Shown here piece by piece: positions 15,219 through 20,277 of a stretch of DNA of 20,277 bases; the first letter of the stretch is position 1, and each line of letters begins with the position of its first letter. The notes under the pieces are model-generated. The model ran no database searches and was not told the DNA's origin. It saw only the letters and a list, made by a program, of their open reading frames with translations. The DNA is taken from the NCBI GenBank assembly GCA_949739465.1, contig CATIYQ010000131.1, positions 1-20,277 of the forward strand, written 5' to 3'. This DNA comes from an uncultured Peptococcaceae bacterium. Its GTDB lineage: Bacteria > Bacillota > Dehalobacteriia > UBA4068 > JAAVYR01. The position numbers and the translations under genes were made by a program.

Positions 15219-16139
15219 ATGAGACAGAAGAAAGGAAAAAAATTTTTTTGCAGATTGATGATAAGTACTGTCGGTTTGTGGCTTGGTGCGTCTTTGGCAA
15301 TGACATCGCCTGCCCTTGCCGCCGACTCTGAATATAAAATCGCTTATCGGGTAAGAACAGGCGATACTTTCCAATCTATCGGCAACCGTTACGGCGTTTC
15401 TTGGGAATTGGTGGCGGCGATGAATAATATTTCCGCCCCCTATGAATTGAAACCGGGACACCAAATCTATATTCCTCGGGATTTGCAGCAGGAAATCGTT
15501 GTAGCGAAAGGAGACACGCTGTGGGATCTTTCCCGTAAATATGATGTGGATTTAGGCACGCTGATGGTCTATAACGGCTTGTATGCGGGAGATGTTCTCA
15601 GTGTGGGACAAGTGCTTTATGTACCATATAACAGCACGGCAGGTGAACCTGTCATCACTGCTTCTGCTCAGGCGGTAGCCAGCCGCAGCGCCGCCACGGT
15701 GAATTACCGTTCGACCGCAACAAAGAAATCTACATCGAATTCGAGTATTGCTGTTTCTGCCGGCAAAGGAGGTTGGACCTTGCCCATTAAGGGTACGGTA
15801 ACCTCTGAATATGGCAAGCGAAAAAGCGGCAGCCACCATGGTATTGATTTAGCTGCGCCTACTGGAACAACTATTAAAGCGGCAAAAGGAGGCACAGTGC
15901 TTCATAGCGGTTGGTACAATAATATTTATGGTAACGCGGTCATTATCGACCACGGCAACGGACAGAAAACTCTTTACGCCCATTGCAGCAAAACCACGGT
16001 AAAAGAAGGCGCGACGGTGGCGGCGGGCGCGGCTATCGCCAAAGTTGGCTCGACGGGCAACTCTACCGGTCCTCATGTTCACTTTGAGATTTATATTGAT
16101 GGTAAGACGGTGAACCCGAGAAATTATTTGAAATTTTAA
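15219..16139 (+). CDS. Secreted LysM-M23 peptidoglycan hydrolase
   Basis: A 306-residue exported cell-wall endopeptidase. Residues 1-35 form a signal peptide (basic KKGKKFF, hydrophobic core, ALA-A cleavage). Two LysM repeats follow, about 42-88 (YRVRTGDTFQSIGNRYGVSW) and about 90-135 (VVAKGDTLWDLSRKYDVDLG), which bind glycan. After a Ser/Thr/Ala-rich linker (about 140-180) comes the M23 domain with HHGIDLAAPTG (zinc His and Asp), LYAHCS and HVHFEIY (catalytic and zinc His). All catalytic residues are present, so it should cut stem-peptide cross-links. AGGAGG (15203-15208) stands 10 bases before ATG. Terminators on both sides make it a single-gene unit; the promoter is not clear to me. Confidence 0.93.
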   Translation: MRQKKGKKFFCRLMISTVGLWLGASLAMTSPALAADSEYKIAYRVRTGDTFQSIGNRYGVSWELVAAMNNISAPYELKPGHQIYIPRDLQQEIVVAKGDTLWDLSRKYDVDLGTLMVYNGLYAGDVLSVGQVLYVPYNSTAGEPVITASAQAVASRSAATVNYRSTATKKSTSNSSIAVSAGKGGWTLPIKGTVTSEYGKRKSGSHHGIDLAAPTGTTIKAAKGGTVLHSGWYNNIYGNAVIIDHGNGQKTLYAHCSKTTVKEGATVAAGAAIAKVGSTGNSTGPHVHFEIYIDGKTVNPRNYLKF

Positions 16140-16153
16140 AAAATCGTCGGAGG

Positions 16154-16192
16154 AAAAAGAATGCTTGTGAAGGGACAAGCGTTCTTTTTTTA
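16154..16192 (+). terminator. Intrinsic terminator after the M23 gene
   Basis: AAAAAGAATGCTTGT (16154-16168) pairs with ACAAGCGTTCTTTTT (from 16175) with one T-G pair and a 6-base loop, followed by a T-run. Confidence 0.8.
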
Positions 16193-16204
16193 TTGTCTGA
16201 ATTG

Positions 16205-16213
16205 TGGTAAAAT
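16205..16213 (+). promoter_or_regulatory. Extended -10 for the radical SAM gene
   Basis: TGGTAAAAT, just after a terminator and about 22 bases before the start codon; a very short leader would result. The -35 is only a T-run. Confidence 0.35.
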
Positions 16214-16235
16214 AGGGGCAAAAGGAGGCGGGCGT

Positions 16236-17498
16236 ATGATATCTTTGTTATTTGCTCAGAAAAACGGGGAGCTGCTGGATTTTCCCGATTTACAAATGGC
16301 GGCGCGTCTGGGCAACGAGTTGGTCATGCCGGAGGCTGAAGAGTTGATTCCCTTGCCGGAAGGCGCAACCCTCACTATGATACCGGGGCGGTTTCCTATC
16401 GGCATTGACGGGAGTGGACAGTTAAAGCCTTTGAAATATCACCCCTACAAAGAAAACCAAGAGCCTGTTTATGCGGTGGCGGCCTTATTGCCGCAGGGGT
16501 TTACTCGGACGCTGTTGCCTGCCATTGTCTCTGGACATGACGGTAAACGCTTGCCTCTTTTAGGTTATACGGCAGTGGGTATTGATGAGGCGGGGCAGTT
16601 TTGGATAGCTGCCAAGCAAACGGACAGCTATGATTTGTGGCACCCGAAATTTTATAACACCCCTGAATTGCCAAAATTGGTGGAGCAAAAATACGCCCAA
16701 TTTCCCGGTAATCGCTTAATCAAACAGCTGGGTAAGTGCGCTTTGGAATATGGCTGCTTTACGGCGCAAAATATGTTTTATGAGCGGTGGGAGGCGGGGT
16801 TGCCTGTTTCTCCCCGTTGCAACGCCAACTGTTTAGGCTGTATCTCCTTGCAGCCGTCCGAGTGCTGTCCGTCTCCCCAAAGCCGCATTGACTTTATGCC
16901 TGAGGCAGACGAGGTGGCGCTGCCTGCCATTGCCCACCTGGAGAAAAATCCTAAAAACATCGTCAGCTTCGGGCAGGGCTGCGAGGGCGAGCCGTCTCTT
17001 TCTTACGCTCTGATTGCCGAGTCCATCAGAAAAATTCGCAGTCATGTATCGCAAGGCACTATTAACATGAATACTAATTGCGGCTATTCCAATGCCATTC
17101 GTCAGATTGTAGACGCCGGCATTGACACCATGCGCATCAGCCTTTTCAGCGCCGATAAAGACCACTATGCTGCTTATCATCAGCCCTGTGAATACAGTCT
17201 GGATACAGTACGGGAAAATGCCAAATATGCCCACGCAAAAGGCGTGACCCTCTCTATGAATTTGCTTTCTTATCCCGGATTTACCGATAGGGAAAGCGAG
17301 ATAGAAAAAATCATTGACTTTGCCAAGGAAACGGGCGTCTCTCTCATCCAAATGCGGAATCTGAACATCGACCCCGACATCATTAGTGAGAAATTTCCTG
17401 GGGAAGCGGGACTTGGCGTCCCCGCTCTGCTGGAAATCCTGGGAGAAGAATTGCCCGGGGTACGTATTGGTAATTTCTCCCGTCCCAAAGAAAAATAA
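16236..17498 (+). CDS. Radical SAM protein of unknown function
   Basis: A 420-residue iron-sulfur enzyme candidate. The cluster motif is CNANCLGC (Cys195, Cys199, Cys202), preceded by about 190 residues that I do not recognise. It is followed by FGQGCEGEPSL, which resembles the glycine-rich SAM-contact stretch (GGEP-like), and by NMNTNCGYSNAIRQIVDAG and MRISLFSAD, typical barrel strands. Extra cysteines (CCPSP near 210) might hold a further cluster or metal. AGGAGG (16223-16228) precedes ATG 16236 and sets the start. It sits just before rpmE; the substrate cannot be inferred from sequence or context. Proteins of this kind occur in anaerobic Bacillota, consistent with an anaerobe. Confidence 0.85.
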   Translation: MISLLFAQKNGELLDFPDLQMAARLGNELVMPEAEELIPLPEGATLTMIPGRFPIGIDGSGQLKPLKYHPYKENQEPVYAVAALLPQGFTRTLLPAIVSGHDGKRLPLLGYTAVGIDEAGQFWIAAKQTDSYDLWHPKFYNTPELPKLVEQKYAQFPGNRLIKQLGKCALEYGCFTAQNMFYERWEAGLPVSPRCNANCLGCISLQPSECCPSPQSRIDFMPEADEVALPAIAHLEKNPKNIVSFGQGCEGEPSLSYALIAESIRKIRSHVSQGTINMNTNCGYSNAIRQIVDAGIDTMRISLFSADKDHYAAYHQPCEYSLDTVRENAKYAHAKGVTLSMNLLSYPGFTDRESEIEKIIDFAKETGVSLIQMRNLNIDPDIISEKFPGEAGLGVPALLEILGEELPGVRIGNFSRPKEK

Positions 17499-17520
17499 AG
17501 AAAAAATTTAAAGAATATGG

Positions 17521-17549
17521 TTTACAAGGCTTTTTGGTTGTGGTATAAT
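17521..17549 (+). promoter_or_regulatory. rpmE promoter
   Basis: TTTACA (17521-17526), a 17-base spacer and TATAAT (17544-17549) with an upstream TG (TGGTATAAT). This is the best housekeeping promoter in the window and leaves a leader of roughly 65 bases. Confidence 0.8.
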
Positions 17550-17555
17550 ACTCCA

Positions 17556-17621
17556 AGTCAGTAGTTTATGCAGTGGATACGCTGCTAACAATAGAATGAG
17601 AATGGGAAATGAGGTGACACC
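17556..17621 (+). promoter_or_regulatory. rpmE 5' leader with small hairpin, possible L31 autoregulatory element
   Basis: GCAGTG (17570-17575) pairs with CGCTGC (17580-17585) around a GATA loop, ahead of GAGGTGA and the start codon. L31 leader motifs that bind the protein are known in Bacillota; this one is inferred only from position and a short stem. Confidence 0.35.
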
Positions 17622-17822
17622 ATGAAAGAAGGTATTCATCCAAAATATGAAGAAGTAGAAGTAACTTGCTCTTGCGGCAACAAATTCAAAACTTTTTCTA
17701 CAAAAGACCATATTAAAGTGGAAGTTTGTTCTCAATGCCACCCCTTCTATACCGGCAGCAAGCGCTTAATGGTAGAACAAGGCGGTCAGATTGATAAATT
17801 CAAAAAGAAATATGGTATGTAA
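17622..17822 (+). CDS. rpmE: 50S ribosomal protein L31, zinc-binding type
   Basis: Small ribosomal protein bridging the subunits; 66 residues, normal length. It is the C+ form: CSC at 16-18 and CSQC at 36-39 supply the four zinc ligands, with the family marks MKEGIHPKY, HPFYTG and the basic KFKKKYG end. GAGGTGA lies directly upstream of ATG. In many Bacillota rpmE is followed by yqhQ and prfA; here about 2.3 kb of other genes separates rpmE from yqhQ. Upstream is the radical SAM gene rather than rho. Confidence 0.98.
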   Translation: MKEGIHPKYEEVEVTCSCGNKFKTFSTKDHIKVEVCSQCHPFYTGSKRLMVEQGGQIDKFKKKYGM

Positions 17823-17830
17823 TCCATTAC

Positions 17831-17864
17831 AAAAACAGCGTAGCTTGGCTACGCTGTTTTTTTT
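17831..17864 (+). terminator. rpmE terminator
   Basis: AAAAACAGCGTAGC (17831-17844) pairs perfectly with GCTACGCTGTTTTT (17848-17861) over a 3-base loop, then more T. Confidence 0.9.
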
Positions 17865-17937
17865 AAATCTGAATATTAGTGTTTGACAGAAAAGGCAAGG
17901 GGAAAGAGCAGACAAAAACTGTGTAGAAATAAGAGAA

Positions 17938-17986
17938 AACGACAAATTATTCAAAAAGGAGGTAGATATTTGGATAATTTGTCGTT
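17938..17986. repeat. 13-bp perfect inverted repeat enclosing a ribosome binding site
   Basis: AACGACAAATTAT (17938-17950) is exactly complementary to ATAATTTGTCGTT (17974-17986). The 23-base loop holds AAAAAGGAGGT and a TTG (17970-17972). No T-run follows, so it is not a simple terminator. It lies at the boundary between the conserved rpmE unit and the accessory genes, and may be a translational control stem or a recombination or element-end site. Confidence 0.6.
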
Positions 17987-18125
17987 ATTTTGCTTGTTGC
18001 TGATTTACTTTGCGAAGATAAATGTAGTCCCATCCAGTTTTCCTATTCCTACAAATGCACTTGTAAACTTTCCGGGAGAATTTTCACGCAAGGAAAAAAG
18101 CCCTACCTTTGTTCCATTTATGTAG
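17970..18125 (+). CDS. Possible short or truncated reading frame after rpmE
   Basis: TTG 17970 stands seven bases after a strong AGGAGG (17957-17962), giving 51 codons that start LDNLSLFCLLLIYFAKINVV, a hydrophobic segment, before a polar tail. From about 18005 it runs antisense through the 3' end of the convergent lipocalin-like gene, so the tail is probably not natural coding sequence. It may be the first codons of a gene cut when the accessory cluster was inserted, or chance. I recognise no family. Confidence 0.25.
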   Translation: MDNLSLFCLLLIYFAKINVVPSSFPIPTNALVNFPGEFSRKEKSPTFVPFM

Positions 18126-18325
18126 GCGTAATACAGTCTTTCTTCACTATGATAGCCTCTATATTCCCATGTGCCAAGGAAGGGGGTATCGTTGTTTCCT
18201 AGGCACAAAGAAAATTTTCCATTGTTTTCGTACTGTATGTAACCTTCCGTCATTAATATATCGTTTACCATTTTTAAATCCCATTTGCCAACAACTGGAT
18301 CACTGCTAAGCGTATCTTTTTCCAT
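18005..18325 (-). CDS. Small lipocalin-like/beta-rich hypothetical protein
   Basis: A 106-residue protein with a strand-turn pattern: VVGKWDLKMVND, YIQYENNGKFSLCLG, FLGTWEYRGY, YYAYINGTKVGLFSL and KLDGTTFIFAK. The GKW opening and the GTW repeat resemble lipocalin-type or other small beta-barrel domains, but the match is by eye only. There is no signal peptide, so it is likely cytoplasmic. AGAGGAG upstream of the ATG at 18325 is a good ribosome binding site. It is the last of five minus-strand genes of the accessory insert, 45 bases after its upstream neighbour. No function can be given. Confidence 0.7.
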   Translation of the reverse strand: MEKDTLSSDPVVGKWDLKMVNDILMTEGYIQYENNGKFSLCLGNNDTPFLGTWEYRGYHSEERLYYAYINGTKVGLFSLRENSPGKFTSAFVGIGKLDGTTFIFAK

Positions 18326-18370
18326 TTAAAACTCCTCTTTTCTCGGTAATTTTTGAAAATCATCTTAATT

Positions 18371-19117
18371 TTAGTAGTCAATTAATTTGCTTAACCAATT
18401 TTTAATTTCTTCACATTGGTTAAGTGGTAAGAATATACTTGATACAGCACGGCTGTGTGCTGCCATTGCCATATATCTATTGCTGGATATTGTCGCTTTT
18501 GTTGCATCCATATAAGCATCGCTTGTCGAGGAACGCCCTGCGAATAGTTTTAAATAGGTTTCATCTCTACGCACCGTGAGATATTTTGTAATATTTTGAG
18601 TGTTTCTTGCTTTTGCAAGTAAATTGTCGTTAAGTTTTATAAAGAAAACGGGAAAATAAGGCATATTTTTAGCGTAATCTAATCCAATAATGCCTGTGCC
18701 ACTATAGGATGTTGAATGAGTATAACCAGCAGGAGTTGTGTGAAATCCTCCTGTGTGAATACCACCTACTGATGCACCTGTATATGTTATTTTTCCCTGA
18801 TGATAGGTGTAATTATCATTTTCCATTTTGGTGATATGAAAATTAAAATTGTTAATACTAGCAACCTTATCTTTGTGATTAACAAGGATAATTTTATTGT
18901 TGATATCACGAAATATGTCCAATGTATTGCTGGATTCAGGACCCTTCATATGATCATAAATTGTCATTAACCAAGTAGATTCTTTTTGAACCTGATTATC
19001 AGTTTGAAATTGCTGATATAGAGTTCTACTATTTGTTGGTAGTGGGTGAGTTTGACCGATTTTTGTGTAAATAACTGTAATAAATCCTATTGCTAGTATA
19101 ATGGCTACAACTTCCAT
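18371..19117 (-). CDS. Membrane-anchored hypothetical protein
   Basis: A 248-residue protein with an N-terminal hydrophobic segment (about 2-19, VVAIILAIGFITVIY) that anchors it or acts as a signal. The rest is polar. A central stretch rich in Gly, Ser, Thr and His (GASVGGIHTGGFHTTPAGY and following, about 114-140) is followed by a more ordered region with FPVFFIKLNDNLLAKAR and a C-terminal FLPLNQCEEIKNWLSKL. I do not recognise the family. The AAAGGAA site is eight bases from ATG 19117. Codon usage and base content are distinctly more AT-rich than in the backbone genes, which suggests acquisition. It lies in the middle of the accessory minus-strand cluster. Confidence 0.75.
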   Translation of the reverse strand: MEVVAIILAIGFITVIYTKIGQTHPLPTNSRTLYQQFQTDNQVQKESTWLMTIYDHMKGPESSNTLDIFRDINNKIILVNHKDKVASINNFNFHITKMENDNYTYHQGKITYTGASVGGIHTGGFHTTPAGYTHSTSYSGTGIIGLDYAKNMPYFPVFFIKLNDNLLAKARNTQNITKYLTVRRDETYLKLFAGRSSTSDAYMDATKATISSNRYMAMAAHSRAVSSIFLPLNQCEEIKNWLSKLIDY

Positions 19118-19182
19118 AAAATTAGTTCCTTTCTTTAATTTATTATTTGATTAGTTTGTTGAGGTGTTGTTAGCGCTTATTA

Positions 19183-19422
19183 TTATCTGCCTTTGTCAAA
19201 AAAATTATATTTAATAGCATTAGCAAGTCCTAAAATAAGAATGAGAAGGATAATTTTTACTCCAAAATCAAAACCAGAATGAATAGGACCGAAAATCCAT
19301 TGCTTAGCCTCTGGAACTCCAGAGAAATATCCTAGCATAATCGCAATTAGAATAGATATTAATAAACAGAGAATGTATATACATATCTTTTTCATGGTTT
19401 CTTGATTTAACTGTTTTTCCAT
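19183..19422 (-). CDS. Small two-helix membrane protein
   Basis: A 79-residue protein with two predicted membrane helices, about 12-33 (ICIYILCLLISILIAIMLGY) and about 53-70 (FGVKIILLILILGLANAI), joined by a short loop (SGVPEAKQWIFGPIHSG). Its start lies three bases after the stop of the Cys-rich gene, so it is probably translated by coupling; it has no strong site of its own. Small hydrophobic partners like this often assist a neighbouring membrane protein, here perhaps the anchored 248-residue product, but that is inference. Confidence 0.7.
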   Translation of the reverse strand: MEKQLNQETMKKICIYILCLLISILIAIMLGYFSGVPEAKQWIFGPIHSGFDFGVKIILLILILGLANAIKYNFFDKGR

Positions 19423-19425
19423 AAA

Positions 19426-19614
19426 TTATTTTTCATCTCGCTTTCTTGCGCAAACTTTACACATTTTAAATGCTCTACCTAAAAGACGATAAACTTCTTC
19501 TTCTGTATCAAACTGTTGCCATTCGGTATAATTTCCTTCTGTGTAGCAGCATGCCCCATTAATGTGAAGTGTTGTCGTTTTGGGATTTAGTAAATATTTC
19601 TTCCTTTTGCTCAT
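19426..19614 (-). CDS. Small Cys-rich protein, Ada-like metal-binding pattern
   Basis: A 62-residue protein: a basic start (MSKRKKYLLNPKT), then LHINGACCYTEG, FDTEEEVYRLLGRAF and MCKVCARKRDE. The HINGxC, FxTxEEA-like and CxxC spacing resembles the short Ada-type metal-binding domain found alone or fused in many proteins. The frame is open up to 19797, but AGGAGG correctly spaced upstream of ATG 19614 sets the start. It is the first gene of the accessory minus-strand operon and follows the promoter at 19635-19663. Confidence 0.75.
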   Translation of the reverse strand: MSKRKKYLLNPKTTTLHINGACCYTEGNYTEWQQFDTEEEVYRLLGRAFKMCKVCARKRDEK

Positions 19615-19634
19615 TTCACTCACCTCCTGCGCCA

Positions 19635-19663
19635 AGTATAGCATGATAAAAAATAAATGTCTA
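19635..19663 (-). promoter_or_regulatory. Promoter of the accessory minus-strand operon
   Basis: On the minus strand TAGACA (19658-19663), a 17-base spacer and TATACT (19635-19640) with an extended TG before it (TGCTATACT). This is close to consensus and placed about 20 bases before the Cys-rich gene's start. Confidence 0.65.
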
Positions 19664-19681
19664 CTATCGCATACATTTATT
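19652..19681. promoter_or_regulatory. Operator-like palindrome for the divergent XRE regulator
   Basis: AATAAATGT (19652-19660) and ACATTTATT (19673-19681) form a 9-bp perfect inverted repeat with a 12-base spacer, overlapping the -35 of the minus operon in the space between it and a divergent XRE gene. This is the expected site for a dimeric repressor. Confidence 0.5.
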
Positions 19682-19728
19682 GCGCCATTTTCCCCTAAAC
19701 TAAGAATGAGGGGAAAGAGGTGGTTTGT

Positions 19729-19980
19729 GTGCAGTTTTATAATGAAGCTATCGGGCAGACGATTCGTGTTTTGCGGAAAGAGAAAGGCATTTCTCAAGAT
19801 GTATTAAGCGGTTTAGCCGGCATTGCTCGCACACATCTCACCATGATAGAAAAGGGGAAGAAACAAGCCAACTTTGAGACTATCTGGAAGATTGCCCTTG
19901 CTCTAGATATCCGCCCCAGTGAATTAGTGGCGAAAATCGAGAAAACCACAGAAGAAATGGAAAAGCGTCAAGATAAGTAA
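19729..19980 (+). CDS. XRE-family transcriptional regulator
   Basis: An 83-residue Cro/C1-type protein. The helix-turn-helix covers about 7-60: IGQTIRVLRKEKGISQDVLS, GIARTHLTMIEKGKKQANFE and TIWKIALALDIRPSELV, with the classic recognition-helix and NFETIWKIA features. A short charged tail follows. An in-frame GTG at 19720 is possible, but GAGGTG (19717-19722) fits GTG 19729. It is divergent from the accessory minus-strand cluster with a palindrome between, so it likely represses that operon and itself. A terminator closes it. Confidence 0.88.
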   Translation: MQFYNEAIGQTIRVLRKEKGISQDVLSGLAGIARTHLTMIEKGKKQANFETIWKIALALDIRPSELVAKIEKTTEEMEKRQDK

Positions 19981-19991
19981 ATAGTCAAGGG

Positions 19992-20023
19992 AAAAGAGGT
20001 CGATAAATTTCGACCTCTTTTTT
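19992..20023 (+). terminator. Terminator after the XRE regulator
   Basis: AAAAGAGGTCGA and TCGACCTCTTTT form a 12-bp stem with a 6-base loop (20004-20009) followed by T. Marks the right edge of the accessory insert. Confidence 0.88.
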
Positions 20024-20126
20024 ATCAGCCTTTTCTCAGGAAATGGGCATAAAATAAACGCTGTAAAAAGAAAAAAATAATATTTTTGAAAAGCATAGGA
20101 AATCGGCAAGAAAAGTAGGCTTTTAC

Positions 20127-20155
20127 TTGCTGAAAACATTGGAAGCGGGTATAAT
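20127..20155 (+). promoter_or_regulatory. yqhQ promoter
   Basis: TTGCTG (20127-20132), a 17-base spacer, then TATAAT (20150-20155), 24 bases before the start codon. Confidence 0.7.
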
Positions 20156-20178
20156 AGAAATATTAGTGAGGTGATTTT

Positions 20179-20277
20179 ATGAATTACGGCGGTCAAGCAG
20201 TTATCGAAGGCGTCATGATGCAAGGTCCCGAGGGCAATGCAGTGGCAGTGAGAACTGCTGACGGAAATATAAAAACC
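20179..20277 (+). CDS. yqhQ: YqhQ-like DUF1385 protein, 3' partial
   Basis: Only the first 33 codons are in the window. They read NYGGQAVIEGVMMQGPEG followed by AVAVRTADG, the invariant opening of the DUF1385 family (GGQAVIEGVMMRGP). These are conserved integral membrane proteins of Bacillota with no settled function, usually found between rpmE and prfA. GAGGTGA precedes the ATG. Its presence shows where the backbone resumes after the accessory genes. Confidence 0.93.
   Translation, partial: MNYGGQAVIEGVMMQGPEGNAVAVRTADGNIKT

Noticed and set aside
17990..18202. 70-codon plus-strand frame
   Set aside because: Antisense to the lipocalin-like gene over nearly its whole length and lacking a ribosome binding site.
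20101..20135. Imperfect GCAAG...CTTGC stem before yqhQ
   Set aside because: Only five outer pairs are good and the inner part mismatches; not above what an AT-rich intergenic region gives.
1..20277. CRISPR arrays, tRNA, rRNA and insertion sequence transposases
   Set aside because: No regularly spaced repeats, no cloverleaf-like segments and no transposase frames were found on either strand.

Overview
The window reads as a chromosomal segment of a Bacillota (Firmicutes) bacterium, probably from a lineage with an endospore-forming ancestry. Support comes from a Gin/CsfB-type anti-sigma protein next to a membrane-anchored NodB deacetylase, frequent GTG/TTG starts behind strong AGGAGG sites, and a backbone order (argS-pyrG ... 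fba ... rpmE-yqhQ) that recalls Bacillus and Clostridia. I cannot name a genus. Sporulation itself is inferred, not shown.

Layout. (1) 1-1740 is the end of a mobile element: a phage terminase small subunit that runs in from the left edge, then a tyrosine integrase on the same strand, then the 3' end of guaA, which is a known integration site for islands. (2) 1749-4707, minus strand, carries guaA and a CTP synthase gene (pyrG copy 1), separated by a strong hairpin. (3) 4948-6246, plus strand, holds the NodB deacetylase and the Gin-like zinc protein. (4) 6341-7588 is a small regulatory patch: an unknown minus-strand gene facing two small XRE/Cro-type regulators. (5) 7712-17822 is the conserved plus-strand backbone: argS, a second pyrG, a FemAB-family transferase, alanine racemase, a zinc-ribbon protein, class II fructose-bisphosphate aldolase, a LysM-M23 cell-wall protein, a radical SAM protein and rpmE. 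(6) 17865-20000 is an accessory insert between rpmE and yqhQ: five minus-strand genes of unknown function divergent from an XRE regulator, with an operator-like palindrome between them. (7) The window ends in the first 33 codons of yqhQ (DUF1385).

The most striking feature is the state of the glutamine amidotransferase domains. GuaA keeps only about the first half of its glutaminase domain and lacks the catalytic Cys and His-Pro-Glu region, while its ATP pyrophosphatase and dimerisation parts are intact. The pyrG copy next to argS, the expected ancestral position, has a full-length glutaminase domain with the catalytic Cys changed to Asn381 and the catalytic His changed to Leu508. The pyrG copy next to guaA has a complete Cys-His-Glu triad. 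Two nucleotide-aminating enzymes in one 20-kb window therefore look ammonia-dependent, or dependent on a partner glutaminase. This fits an ammonia-rich metabolism or an unusual division of labour between two CTP synthases.

No CRISPR array, rRNA or tRNA gene was seen. No stretch over about 300 bases lacks a gene; the longer intergenic gaps (451-616, 4708-4947, 5767-5958, 6857-6999, 7246-7381) are described through their sites.
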